Shown here: positions 42,675 through 51,747 of the stretch, piece after piece
Layout: every line of letters starts with the position of its first letter
How positions within the stretch are numbered: the first letter of the stretch is position 1
From: Vampirovibrio sp041737375
GTDB taxonomy: Bacteria > Cyanobacteriota > Vampirovibrionia > Vampirovibrionales > Vampirovibrionaceae
Length of the DNA stretch: 64,000 bases
Assembly (NCBI RefSeq): GCF_041737375.1
Contig: NZ_JBGSRV010000003.1
Span: 62,001-126,000, forward strand
Direction: 5' to 3'
Program-made: the position numbers and the translations under genes
Notes under the pieces: model-generated
Databases searched by the model: none
What the model was told of the DNA's origin: nothing
The model's input: only the letters and a program-made list of their open reading frames with translations

Positions 42675-42914
42675 CACTCTATTATCCGCAACGCAGGCCC
42701 CTTTTGTCATTTTTTGCAGCCAGCCTTTAGGATTCTTTGGATTACGCCTTACTGTGAACAAAACTCCGCCTTGCCTGAGGGCTTGTAAAAATGGAGCGGT
42801 TGATATAGTTTTTACGTTTGGAATTAGTGGGTTTTTTTATCAAGATTATTTTTTAATCAACCTCAGTGAACGCCCTGTAGGGCCAATCATCATGAGAAGG
42901 GTAGTGCTGTTGCT

Positions 42915-44765
42915 ATGAAACTCATTTCCAGTCCTTTCCGGGACGCAGGCGCCCAAAAACGATCCATATCCACCCGGCCGGAACCCAACATCCGGCCTCG
43001 CGTTTTGCCCGCCTCAGCCGATGGTTTTGAACGGCACAGCCCCTTGTTTGGCATGACCCCGCATAAACGCAAATTTTCTGAAGTGGCAACCGTTGAGGAC
43101 CAGGTGGTACCGGAAATAATATTCACACCCACCCCCGTCCCCGCCCCAACCAACCGCAGCCGATTTGAGGATGTGGCCGTTTCTAATCAGGAATTCAGGG
43201 CATGGCAAGTAATCGCCGACAATAGCAACGCCTTACACGAGGCGCTGAGCCGAGGCAATCCCAAGCAAGCGGACCCGCAACTGTTTAACTATCTGGCCTA
43301 TCGCATGCTGGTGGCCGGGGCTAGTCCTCATCAGCCCAATGCTCAAGGATTAACCCCCATGGCCCATGCGGCGGCCCACGGCAATGGGGTGGGCATGAGC
43401 CTGCTTGAAGATCAAAAAGCCTCAATTACCCCTCAAGAAGCAAGCGAGGGATTGATTCATGCCTCTATTAGCGGGTATCCGGGCGTGATTCAAAAATTAT
43501 TGAAAAAAATACCCCTCGGCCAACTGCCTCATAACGCCATTACCTTAAAAAACCCCTTGCATCTGGCCGCTCAAAACGGTCGGGCGGAAGTGGTGGAAAC
43601 CCTGCTGACCCGGCCCGATCTGGATGTAGGCGCCACCGACTGGCGTCGTAAAAACGCCTTGAACCTTGCCGCAGGCACTGGCAACGCCAAAACCGTCTCT
43701 GTGCTGCTTAATCAGCCCAACAGCAATGTCGCTCAACTGGATTATCTGGGGTGTAACCACTTGCACGAATCCGCCGCTCACGGAAACGCCGATAGTGCCA
43801 AAGCGCTGCTCAAAGGCTCTTTGCTAAACCCCAACCAGAGAAACTGGCTGGGCAAAACCCCCTTAATGATTGCCGCTCAAAAGGGGCATCTGGATTTTGT
43901 GCACACCTTCCTGAATCAGCCCGAGGTGGAGGTCAACCATCGGGACATCGCAGGAAACAGCGCTTTAATTCTGGCCTTAACAAACAGTCACCCCAAAGTG
44001 GCGGAAGCCCTGATCCAACATCCCGGCACCCAGATCAATCTGGCGGGTAGCAGCTCAGAAAGCCCCTTATATAAAGCGGTGATTAACAACGATGAAGCCA
44101 GCGTCCGGTTGCTCAGCAAGCAACCCGGCATCCATATCAATCAGCCCAACTGGCTGGGCGTTAGCCCTTTAATGGCCGCCATTAGTAAAGGGCAAAAACC
44201 AATGGTGGATATTTTATTAAAGCATCCCCAAATTTTTATTCATCAACAAGATGAAGATGGGGACACCGCCTTAAGTTATGCCGCCGTTCACAACGACATG
44301 CACGCCCTGAAACAACTATTGGCCATGCCCAAAATTCAGATCAACCAGTATAACTTTCATGGGCAAACCCCATTAATGCTGGCCATCATGTATAACAAGA
44401 CCGAAGTGGCTCAAGCCTTGCTGGCCCAGGAAAACATCAACATCAATCACCAGGACGTTAGTGGAAACACGGCCCTGCACATGGCGGTGGAGGAAAACAA
44501 CCGGGACGTGGTGAAATTATTACTGACCCACCCGGACATTGACGTGAATTTGAGCAATGTTTTTCAATCCACCCCCTTATCGCTAGCGGTGATTATGCGG
44601 CATGCCGCCGTGGTTAAACTGTTGCTGGAGAAGCCCCAAACCAATATCCATCAAGCCGATATGTGGGGAAAACCCCCAATTGAATACGCCCAACTGCGAA
44701 AAATGACCCATATTATCAGCCTGTTAAAAGCCCGAATGGCAGAAGACGCCAAAAACCAGCACTAA
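42915..44765 (+). CDS. ankyrin-repeat protein
   Basis: A 616-residue protein. The first about 90 residues are disordered and basic/Pro-rich. The rest is a continuous solenoid of about 13-14 ankyrin repeats of 33-36 residues, with clear TPLMIAAQKGHLDFV, NPLHLAAQNGRAEVV, NTALHMAVEENNRDVV and STPLSLAVIMRHAAVV units. There is no signal peptide, membrane segment or enzymatic domain. Ankyrin arrays mediate protein-protein binding. In host-associated bacteria such proteins are often secreted effectors, but no secretion signal proves it here. Single gene between priA and a permease. Confidence 0.9.
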   Translation: MKLISSPFRDAGAQKRSISTRPEPNIRPRVLPASADGFERHSPLFGMTPHKRKFSEVATVEDQVVPEIIFTPTPVPAPTNRSRFEDVAVSNQEFRAWQVIADNSNALHEALSRGNPKQADPQLFNYLAYRMLVAGASPHQPNAQGLTPMAHAAAHGNGVGMSLLEDQKASITPQEASEGLIHASISGYPGVIQKLLKKIPLGQLPHNAITLKNPLHLAAQNGRAEVVETLLTRPDLDVGATDWRRKNALNLAAGTGNAKTVSVLLNQPNSNVAQLDYLGCNHLHESAAHGNADSAKALLKGSLLNPNQRNWLGKTPLMIAAQKGHLDFVHTFLNQPEVEVNHRDIAGNSALILALTNSHPKVAEALIQHPGTQINLAGSSSESPLYKAVINNDEASVRLLSKQPGIHINQPNWLGVSPLMAAISKGQKPMVDILLKHPQIFIHQQDEDGDTALSYAAVHNDMHALKQLLAMPKIQINQYNFHGQTPLMLAIMYNKTEVAQALLAQENININHQDVSGNTALHMAVEENNRDVVKLLLTHPDIDVNLSNVFQSTPLSLAVIMRHAAVVKLLLEKPQTNIHQADMWGKPPIEYAQLRKMTHIISLLKARMAEDAKNQH

Positions 44766-44781
44766 GCAACGGCCCATCATC

Positions 44782-44799
44782 AACGCCTTTAAAGGCGTT
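44782..44799. terminator. palindrome between convergent genes
   Basis: AACGCC TTTAAA GGCGTT is a perfect 18-bp palindrome located between the stops of the ankyrin gene and the permease gene. It could serve as a short bidirectional terminator stem, but T-runs are weak on both sides. Confidence 0.4.
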
Positions 44800-44800
44800 T

Positions 44801-46288
44801 CTATACAGAGGCCGGGCGCGTTTTTTTCCAGACCCAATAAACGGGTAGGCCCAGAGCAGTTAGTAAAATTCCGGCCACGCTGGTAAAAAACTTGGTGTGC
44901 GGTAAATCCGACTGAAAACGGGACACAAAATCCGGGGTGAAAAAATCGCCGAACAATAGGAAAAAAGCAATGAAGGAGGCCCCTGCGATATAGGTCACCG
45001 GCACCGCGTAATCCCGCTTGCGGGTCATTTGAACCGCCACCGGTATTTTACGGCCCAATCGAATCAGGCCCAACATGGTCAGGATGTAAAACAGGAGGGT
45101 GGAAAACACAATGTAATCCAGCAATTGCCCGTAAGTGCCCGATAAAGCCAAACCCGAGGCCCACACAAACTGCACCCACAAGCAAAAATTGGGGGAATGG
45201 GTTTTGGGATGCACCTCGCCGAATTTTTTAAACAGCAGCCCGTCTTTGGCCATGGCGTAAAACACACGGGCGCCAGCCAGCAACATACCATTCAGGCACC
45301 CAAAGGTGGAAATCAGGATGATGCCCGCCATAATCAGCACCCCGGCGCCGGGGAAAATCATATCCATGGCCACGGTGGCCACCCGATCTTCGGGGGCGTT
45401 TTGAATTTGGGGCAGGCTCAGTAAATTCAGGTAAGCCAGATTGGCCAGCAAATAAAGCACAGTCACCGTGATGGTGCCAATTAACAGCGCCTTGGGCAGG
45501 TTTTTAGCGGGATTTTTGACCTCTCCCCCAATAAAGGTCACGTAATTCCAGGCATCGGAAGAGAACAAGGCCCCCACCGAGGCGAATGCGAACAGGGTTA
45601 ACCAGTCTCCTTGGGCCGCTTGCGCCGCAGGCAGAGTGAAAGACCAGTCCACAGAACCCAACCGGTTGCCAAAGGCCAACCCGACCCCAATTAATAAGGC
45701 CAGGGCCAATACCTTCAGGCTGGTAAACACGTTTTGCAACCGGGCCCCGTTTTGAATGCCGGTTGAATTATAAAGCGTCAACACCAGCAACACCGCTACC
45801 GCCAGCAGGCTTTGCAAACTCATGGGCCAGCCGGAAATTAAAGGCGCTGAGGAAATGGCCGGCACCAAAACCCCCAGATACTTTGCAAAGGCCACTGCCA
45901 CCGCCGCCAAAAAGCCGGTTTGAATAACGGTCAGCAAATTCCAGCCGTACAAAAAGGCGGGCAACTCGCCCCAGGCTTCTCTTAAAAAAACGTATTGTCC
46001 GCCCGCTTTGGGCATATAGGCGGCCAGCTTGCCGTAAGAAACCGCCCCCAGCAAGGTCAGCAAGCCCGCAAAAACCCAAATGGCCATCAGCCAGCCGCCG
46101 GTTCCTACCGTGCGGGCGATATCGCTGGACACAATAAAAATGCCGGAACCCACCATCGACCCTGCCACAATGCAGGCGGCTGAAAACCAGCCCAGCCGGG
46201 GCAACAGTTCTCCCTGCCCGGCAGCGCCTTGCGGGGTCAAATTCGGCCCATGTTCAGAAGAACTATCTGATTCCCGCGCCATCGCCAT
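44801..46288 (-). CDS. APC-family amino acid permease
   Basis: A 495-residue secondary transporter with 12 hydrophobic segments. TM1 carries the APC substrate motif GSMVGSGIFIV. PKAGGQYVFLREAWGELPAF follows TM2, the TM6 region contains FASVGALFSSDAWNYVTF, and GEVKNPAKNLPKALLIG comes after it. The wording is closest to the LAT/exchanger-type branch. Substrate (amino acids or polyamines) unknown. GGGAG lies upstream of ATG 46288. Confidence 0.9.
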   Translation of the reverse strand: MAMARESDSSSEHGPNLTPQGAAGQGELLPRLGWFSAACIVAGSMVGSGIFIVSSDIARTVGTGGWLMAIWVFAGLLTLLGAVSYGKLAAYMPKAGGQYVFLREAWGELPAFLYGWNLLTVIQTGFLAAVAVAFAKYLGVLVPAISSAPLISGWPMSLQSLLAVAVLLVLTLYNSTGIQNGARLQNVFTSLKVLALALLIGVGLAFGNRLGSVDWSFTLPAAQAAQGDWLTLFAFASVGALFSSDAWNYVTFIGGEVKNPAKNLPKALLIGTITVTVLYLLANLAYLNLLSLPQIQNAPEDRVATVAMDMIFPGAGVLIMAGIILISTFGCLNGMLLAGARVFYAMAKDGLLFKKFGEVHPKTHSPNFCLWVQFVWASGLALSGTYGQLLDYIVFSTLLFYILTMLGLIRLGRKIPVAVQMTRKRDYAVPVTYIAGASFIAFFLLFGDFFTPDFVSRFQSDLPHTKFFTSVAGILLTALGLPVYWVWKKTRPASV

Positions 46289-46347
46289 GCAGCATTGTCT
46301 CCCGGCCTGATTGAAAGGCCACTTGAATGGTAAGCGGCTATCTTAAA

Positions 46348-47016
46348 TCAAATATCCTGTCCGGCGCTACGGGCAGCGGCCACTTTTTGCTGATCCTTGC
46401 GGATGTACTTGATGTGCTTCCACACGTACAAAATACCCAAAATCACCAAAATGCCAATAATGGCGTAATCAAACTTGTGCCAGATGGCCCGGAAGGCTTC
46501 CAGATTTTCGCCAAAGTAAACGCCCACGTACACCAGTCCGTAACTCCAGATGAGCGAGCCAATAAAGGTGTAAATAATAAAGGGATAAAAATGAGCTTGC
46601 AGGATACCGGCAGGCAACGAAATAAAAGTACGCACCACCGGCAACATACGGCAGATGAAAAAGGCCCAATCGCCGTATTTATCCACCCAGCGCTCGGCCA
46701 CATCCAAATCATGCTCACTCAGCAACAGCCATTTGCCGTGCTTAATTAAAAAGGATCGCCCCCCAAACAGACCAATCAGGTACGAGGGAATGGAACCCAG
46801 CACACAACCCACCGCACCGGCCAACGCCGCCAGGTGAATGTTTAACTTGCCTTGCTGGGCCAGAAAACCGGCATAGGGCATAATAAATTCACTGGGCAGG
46901 GGAACGTTGGCGGATTCAATGGCCATTAGCAAGGCCACGCCCGCATAACCCAAGGTAGCGATTACGTTGTGAATAAACGCCATCACCAGTTCCAGCAGAG
47001 AGTGAAAAAATTCCAT
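46348..47016 (-). CDS. DedA family membrane protein
   Basis: A 222-residue DedA/VTT (SNARE-associated) protein, a family that flips lipid carriers such as undecaprenyl phosphate or phospholipids. The conserved ESANVPLPSEFIMPYAGFLA re-entrant segment and FICRMLPVVRTFISLPAGI are intact. Four further membrane segments follow. AGGAG precedes the ATG. It is 42 bp downstream of the phosphate transporter gene, perhaps on the same transcript. Confidence 0.92.
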   Translation of the reverse strand: MEFFHSLLELVMAFIHNVIATLGYAGVALLMAIESANVPLPSEFIMPYAGFLAQQGKLNIHLAALAGAVGCVLGSIPSYLIGLFGGRSFLIKHGKWLLLSEHDLDVAERWVDKYGDWAFFICRMLPVVRTFISLPAGILQAHFYPFIIYTFIGSLIWSYGLVYVGVYFGENLEAFRAIWHKFDYAIIGILVILGILYVWKHIKYIRKDQQKVAAARSAGQDI

Positions 47017-47058
47017 ATGCCGCTCCTATTTGGGAATCCAGAATATTAGCTAAAAAGC

Positions 47059-48117
47059 CTAATTAAAAGTGACTTTCAGCCAGTTTACCACGCACATCAA
47101 GGCCCCGGAAAATAAAAAGGTTAAGGGGATGGTGAGTACCCAGGCCCATAAAATATTTCCGACGATACCCCATTTTACAGCGGAAATCCGTTTGGTCGCA
47201 CCCACCCCCATAATGGAAGAGGTAATCACGTGGGTGGTGCTGAGGGGAATGCCAAAATGGCTGGCCACCAGAATAATGCCTGACGCGGTGGTTTCGGCGG
47301 CAAAGCCATGGATGGGCTGCAATTTGAGCATTTTGTTGCCCAGGGTATGAATAATTTTCCACCCGCCGCTGAGCGTACCCAGCGCAATCATGCTGGCGCA
47401 GGACATAATCACCCACAGCGGTACATGGAAGCCTTCCCCCTGCTCAAAAAACCAGCTGGGGAAATGCACACCGGGCATTTTGCTAAAGGTGAGCAAGGCC
47501 AGGGCGATGATGCCCATGGATTTCTGGGCGTCGTTGTTGCCGTGGGAAAGGGCCATCATCATGGCCGAAACAATTTGCAACTTGCCAAAGGTCCAGTTAA
47601 TGCGATGCAGATGCACCCGAAACACCATCCAGGTGAGCAGGCCCATAATTAAAAAACCGAAAAAGAACCCGGCCAGCGGAGACGTGAACATGGGCAAAAT
47701 GATTTTATCCAGCACCGTGTTCCAGGAAATATGGGTGTGGCCTTCGTTGCTGGCGAAAAACGTGGCGCCCAACAGGGAACCAATCAGGGCATGGGATGAA
47801 CTGCTGGGCAGGCCCCACCACCAAGTGAGCAGGTTCCAGGTAATGCCGCCAATCAGGGCGCACAACACCATATCCATCGAAATAGACGAGGCATCCACCA
47901 GCCCTTTGCCAATGGTAGCGGCCACTTCCGTACTCATTAAGGCGCCTGCGAAGTTAAACACAGCCCCAAACAATACCGCCACCCGAGGGGTCATCACCTT
48001 GGTGGCCACCAGGGTGGCAATGGCGTTGGCGGCATCGTGAAAGCCGTTGATATAATCAAAAATCAAGGCCAGCCCGATAATGGCAATCAGCATGAAAAGC
48101 TCTGGGCCAAATTCCAT
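47059..48117 (-). CDS. PiT-family inorganic phosphate transporter
   Basis: Low-affinity metal-phosphate/proton symporter. The 352 residues hold about 10 membrane segments. Both PiT signatures are present: DYINGFHDAANAIATLVAT near the N-terminus and SHGNNDAQKSMGIIAL in the middle. AAGGAG is upstream of ATG 48117. It lies 22 bp after the DUF47 partner, the usual Pit-accessory pairing, and near a PhoB/PhoR-like pair (52.5-54.4 kb). Confidence 0.94.
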   Translation of the reverse strand: MEFGPELFMLIAIIGLALIFDYINGFHDAANAIATLVATKVMTPRVAVLFGAVFNFAGALMSTEVAATIGKGLVDASSISMDMVLCALIGGITWNLLTWWWGLPSSSSHALIGSLLGATFFASNEGHTHISWNTVLDKIILPMFTSPLAGFFFGFLIMGLLTWMVFRVHLHRINWTFGKLQIVSAMMMALSHGNNDAQKSMGIIALALLTFSKMPGVHFPSWFFEQGEGFHVPLWVIMSCASMIALGTLSGGWKIIHTLGNKMLKLQPIHGFAAETTASGIILVASHFGIPLSTTHVITSSIMGVGATKRISAVKWGIVGNILWAWVLTIPLTFLFSGALMCVVNWLKVTFN

Positions 48118-48139
48118 AATAAACTTGAAACTCCTTGGC

Positions 48140-48772
48140 CTAGGTGTGCTTTAAAATGATACGCATGGCCACGTTGGCGGCATCACGGTACTGATCGGTC
48201 ACGTCTTCCAGCATCTCGTAAATATCTTTACGCAAAATCAGTTCACGCACGTCTTCAATATCGTGAAACGAGCTGGCGATTAACTGGCCTAGCACCATAT
48301 CGCCCTGATCTTCCAGCTCATGTAAAATGGCGGCCTTGGCATTCACGGTGCGAGAGTTCAACTTGCCCGACAGTTCCCGAATGACGGCGGCCATGGCTTC
48401 CGCCTGACGATCGATGAGATCCACAAATTTGTTAAAATCCCCGTTGTAAGGGTGCATATTGTGGGTGAGCAGGCGATCGGTAATTTTGGTAATCAGCTTG
48501 GGAATGTTGTACAGGGCCACCGCGAATTCCTGAAGATCTTCCCGGTCGAAAGGGGTAATGAGGGTGCGACAAATTTCCTGGGTCAGGGTTTCCAGCGTTT
48601 TTTTGGCTTCCCGCTTGTATTTATAAATCTCGTCCGAGGCCTCTCGAACCACAGCCTCATCATGCCGATGTTCCACCAGTTTTTTCATCAGGCGGGAGCT
48701 GCGGTTGGCGGCCATTTCCATATCCTGCAGCATTTTGAGGAACTTGTCCTCACGGGGAAGCAGATTAAACAT
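48140..48772 (-). CDS. DUF47 (PhoU-like) Pit accessory protein
   Basis: A 210-residue all-helical cytoplasmic protein opening MFNLLPREDKFLKMLQDM. LITPFDREDLQEFAVALYNI and HELEDQGDMVLGQLI, with EDVTDQYRDAANVAMRI at the end, are classic DUF47/YkaA landmarks. Homologues modulate the adjacent Pit transporter. It precedes pit in the same operon. Confidence 0.94.
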   Translation of the reverse strand: MFNLLPREDKFLKMLQDMEMAANRSSRLMKKLVEHRHDEAVVREASDEIYKYKREAKKTLETLTQEICRTLITPFDREDLQEFAVALYNIPKLITKITDRLLTHNMHPYNGDFNKFVDLIDRQAEAMAAVIRELSGKLNSRTVNAKAAILHELEDQGDMVLGQLIASSFHDIEDVRELILRKDIYEMLEDVTDQYRDAANVAMRIILKHT

Positions 48773-48898
48773 TGGGGATCCAGCTCTTTGTCATCAATTA
48801 GTCACATATTACGCATGTTGGCGGCGCGTACTGCCGCATTTTATGATCAAATCCCAACTTGAAAGCAAGCCGAAAAATGAGGAGGCGTCCATACCGCA

Positions 48899-49606
48899 TC
48901 ACCGATACTCCGGCTCACTGGCTTCCAGCAGTGGTTCTTGTCGGGGCATCAGCGTTTTCAGGATCAGATGCCCCAAATAAAGCAGCGGGGTAATGCCAAT
49001 GGCAATCAAAAACTTCCAGCTGTAGTTGCCAATGGCCAGCCGCAGCATTTCAGATGCCTGCATTTGCCCCCAAAAGGCAATAAAGGTCACAATCAGGGAA
49101 TCAAACAACTGGGACACCACGGTAGACCCCGTGGCCCGCAACCAGATAAAGCGGTGCTTGGTAACCGAGCGGATGGCGTGAAAGATCTGGATATCCAGCA
49201 TTTGCCCAATCAGGTAGGCCAGCAAGGAGGCCAGAAACATGCCGGTGTACTGGGTATAAATGGTCATAAACACTGGCTTGGGAATAAAAGTGGCGGCATC
49301 TATCGGCAGTAAACTGCCCACCGTTAAATAAATATAGGCCAGCAAGCACATACCAAAGCCCACCCAGGTTACAAAGCGGGCGCCTTGCTTGCCATAAAAC
49401 TCGTTTAGCAAATCGGTCAGTATAAAAGTAACCGGAAAGGGAATAATACCGGCGGACAGCAGCACCGGATCTTTCAGAAAGGGTACCCGGAAGGAAAACA
49501 ACATGGCACCCACTTCATCGGCAATAAACAGGGAGATGACAAAAATGGCGGTCAGCCACACAAAAATCTTCTGGGAGCGATCAAAACGGGTCCAGGCAGC
49601 AGTCAC
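48899..49606 (-). CDS. queuosine precursor transporter (YhhQ/VUT family)
   Basis: A 235-residue protein with six membrane segments that imports preQ0/preQ1 for tRNA queuosine. Family landmarks are GIIPFPVTFILTDLLNEFYG (TM2 loop), LAYLIGQMLDIQIFHAIR and RFIWLRATGSTVVSQLFDS. The start is GTG 49606 with AAAGGA 6 nt upstream. I looked for a preQ1 riboswitch in the leader and did not find one. Confidence 0.9.
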   Translation of the reverse strand: MTAAWTRFDRSQKIFVWLTAIFVISLFIADEVGAMLFSFRVPFLKDPVLLSAGIIPFPVTFILTDLLNEFYGKQGARFVTWVGFGMCLLAYIYLTVGSLLPIDAATFIPKPVFMTIYTQYTGMFLASLLAYLIGQMLDIQIFHAIRSVTKHRFIWLRATGSTVVSQLFDSLIVTFIAFWGQMQASEMLRLAIGNYSWKFLIAIGITPLLYLGHLILKTLMPRQEPLLEASEPEYR

Positions 49607-49722
49607 AAGGGGTCCTTTAAGCGATCAGAGAGAAGGGGTAAACAATGGGGATACTACAATAAGAAACCAGAGGGAATTCATGGATTGATTATCTCACAGC
49701 AGAAACAGTAAGCTATGGATAT

Positions 49723-49734
49723 GCTCAATTGAGC
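49723..49734. promoter_or_regulatory. 12-bp palindrome before coaE
   Basis: GCTCAATTGAGC is a perfect palindrome 23 bp before the coaE ATG, beside an AT-rich TTAATTATA stretch that could be a -10. It is a possible operator for coaE or the divergent transporter gene. Confidence 0.35.
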
Positions 49735-49757
49735 TTAATTATAGGAAAAAACTCGGT

Positions 49758-50390
49758 ATGATTCGTCGAATTGCCCTGACCGGTGGCATCGCCTGCGGCA
49801 AATCCCTGGCCGGGGCTTATTTAAAAAAGCAGGGCTTACCGGTGATTGACGCCGATGATGTGGTGCATGACCTGCTGCGGAATGATGAGGCCCTGAAATC
49901 GAAAATTCGGGAAGCCTTTGGGGCCGAGGTGTTTGATGAGAGCGGCCACGTTAAGCGGCCCGCCCTGGGCCAGCAAGTGTTTGCCGACCCGGAGCGGCGC
50001 AAGTTACTGGAAAGCTGGATTCATCCCAAAACCCGGCAAGCCATGGAAGCCTTTTACGCTCAGCATGGCCATCAGGCGGCGGGCGTTTGCATTATTCCCC
50101 TGTTGTTTGAATCCCGCCTAGCGGATCGCTATGATGCAGTATGGTTGCTGGATACCCCGCCCGCCATTCAACGCCAGCGCCTGATTACCCAGCGGGGCAT
50201 GAGCGAGGCGGATGCCATGGCCCGCATTCAAAACCAGATGAGCCGGGAAGAAAAGCGAACCCTGACCCAACAACACCCCGGTGGCCATATTATTGATAAC
50301 GTTGGCGACGCGGCCAGCGCAGAAACACCTGAAGCCCTGTATAAACAACTGGACGCCTTGCTAAAAGCCCTGCCCACCGCCGGAGAATAG
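49758..50390 (+). CDS. coaE: dephospho-CoA kinase
   Basis: Last step of coenzyme A synthesis: phosphorylates the 3'-OH of dephospho-CoA. The 210 residues have the P-loop LTGGIACGKS (7-16), the IDADDVVHDLL segment, WIHPKTRQAM, IPLLFESRLADRYDAVWLLD and the lid RQRLITQRGMSEADAMARI. AGGAAA precedes the ATG. Single gene, followed by a strong hairpin. Confidence 0.96.
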   Translation: MIRRIALTGGIACGKSLAGAYLKKQGLPVIDADDVVHDLLRNDEALKSKIREAFGAEVFDESGHVKRPALGQQVFADPERRKLLESWIHPKTRQAMEAFYAQHGHQAAGVCIIPLLFESRLADRYDAVWLLDTPPAIQRQRLITQRGMSEADAMARIQNQMSREEKRTLTQQHPGGHIIDNVGDAASAETPEALYKQLDALLKALPTAGE

Positions 50391-50398
50391 CCCCTATG

Positions 50399-50432
50399 GC
50401 AAACGCCACACCGGAAGCCGGTATGGCGTTGC
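50399..50432. terminator. strong hairpin between coaE and rhodanese genes
   Basis: AACGCCA-C-ACCGG pairs with CCGGT-A-TGGCGTT around an AAG loop (13-bp stem, one mismatch, extended by GC/GC after a bulge). There is no T-run, so it may slow or terminate both convergent transcripts. Confidence 0.5.
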
Positions 50433-50477
50433 TCACTCAGTAGGTAATTGGCAGGAGTTGAAACCGATCAGAATAAA

Positions 50478-50858
50478 TTATCGGGTGGTGGGTAGGTCAT
50501 GTTCTTGCCATGCGGCCCAGCCGCCCTCCAGTTCCATTACCGGATAACCTGCCTGAGCCAGATGAACGGCGGCATCGGCCGCTAAATGGCAAACATGGGA
50601 ATAACAATACAGAATGTTCTGCTTGTTTTTGTCCAGCCCGGTGGGGTTGCTCCACTTGGATTTTGGCAGGTTAATGGCCCCTGGAACATGTCCTTTCTGG
50701 TAATCTTCCGCTTCGCGCACGTCCACAACCACAATGGATTGCTTCTGAGACATCATGCGCTCCAGCTCCACCGGCCCGGTGGTAAACTGCATTTTATGCT
50801 CAAAAAAAGTTTTAGCCTGAGACGGGTTATTAGGTTTTACAGGTGACTCAATCGCCAT
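50478..50858 (-). CDS. single-domain rhodanese-like protein
   Basis: A 126-residue sulfurtransferase-like protein. The rhodanese fold is seen as VVVDVREAEDYQKGHVPGAI and the active-site loop YCYSHVCHLAADAA. The first Cys is the persulfide-carrying residue and a second Cys sits five residues on. The end GYPVMELEGGWAAWQEHDLP is typical. AAGGAGG precedes ATG 50858. There is no signal peptide, so it is cytoplasmic. Sulfur donor and acceptor unknown. Confidence 0.9.
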   Translation of the reverse strand: MAIESPVKPNNPSQAKTFFEHKMQFTTGPVELERMMSQKQSIVVVDVREAEDYQKGHVPGAINLPKSKWSNPTGLDKNKQNILYCYSHVCHLAADAAVHLAQAGYPVMELEGGWAAWQEHDLPTTR

Positions 50859-51519
50859 GCATGGTCCTCCTTCTCTTACTTTTCAACGATTTTTATCCTT
50901 TAAAATCAATCTTTCAATCAATCGGGATAAAAACGCCCCTCATCCTCACTACGGGAATGGGGTCATTCTAACCAAGTCCCGTTTTTTGTTGAATTACTCA
51001 AACGGAGAATTGACGTCAATACTTTCTGCCTCAAGTAAAGAAAATAAGAAGAAAAATTAAGAACAGGCTGCGCAAAAGTTGAGAAAAGATGTAAACACTA
51101 CGCAACGAAGGGGCCGCAACACCGCAATTTCAGCCCGCTCTCTGTTTTTATTTATTCAGAGAGATTAAACATTTTTGCAGGATTCAACCAAGCGCAAGTC
51201 CTGCCACCGGCATCATTCACAATGAATGATCCGCTTATCAACCACCCAACATCCCCAATCCAGTGATTCCATCCCGGCGGCAGCTTTTATAGCGGGAAAC
51301 AGTACCCTGTTTTTAACGCTTACCCCCTTGTCCGCAAACAGCCTGAACAGGCCCGGATGGTAAACGGATGAGCGAATGCCATGGAGGGTCGTGCCTTTAA
51401 AAAATTCACGTTTTAGACGGAGGAGAAGATTCAGGGAGGCTTTCAAGCTGTTGAGGAGCGGTTTGATAGCCTATGTGGTGAGGAGACGAGGGGTTCATCC
51501 CCTCTATGCTATGGATACC
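50859..51519. other. non-coding region with several hairpins
   Basis: No convincing gene. Hairpins are seen at CTCTCTG/CAGAGAG (about 51140-51165), GCAGGA/TCCTGC (about 51177-51205) and ATCATTCA/TGAATGAT (about 51210-51230). GAGGGG/CCCCTC lies near 51488-51504, just before a strong terminator. A purine-rich stretch (51415-51470) lies between. A structured RNA ending at the terminator is possible. Confidence 0.45.
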
Positions 51520-51547
51520 GCGAGGGTTTTAATACCCTCGCTTTTTA
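51520..51547 (+). terminator. strong intrinsic terminator with no gene in front
   Basis: GCGAGGGT (51520-51527), 6-nt loop, ACCCTCGC (51534-51541), then TTTTT. The nearest upstream plus-strand gene is coaE, 1.1 kb away. Confidence 0.85.
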
Positions 51548-51747
51548 TTGCCCAAAATACGGGTGAAACGTTTTTTGAGTGACGGTTCCGTGACAAAAAG
51601 CAGATTCACGCATGTCCTTTCAGGAAGGGCATTAAAGCCAACTTTACATTTTGTATTGATCCCCAGCCCTGTCATCAGAATGTCACAGGACTTACCTACG
51701 ATGGCCTTGCATTCCACATTAATGAATCAAAAGGCGTTTCAAAGGTT

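Noticed and set aside
49607..49757. preQ1 riboswitch in the leader of the queuosine-precursor transporter
   Set aside because: No matching stem with the conserved A-rich tail was found on the minus strand.
50857..51060. 67-codon plus-strand frame after the rhodanese gene
   Set aside because: Low-complexity end, no Shine-Dalgarno and no protein character.
51213..51446. 77-codon minus-strand frame in the hairpin-rich gap
   Set aside because: Overlaps hairpins and a purine-rich tract; no motif, membrane helix or ribosome site supports it.
51484..51506. tRNA T-arm-like hairpin GAGGG/CCCTC
   Set aside because: Loop sequence does not match TTCRANY and no acceptor, D-arm or anticodon arm surrounds it.
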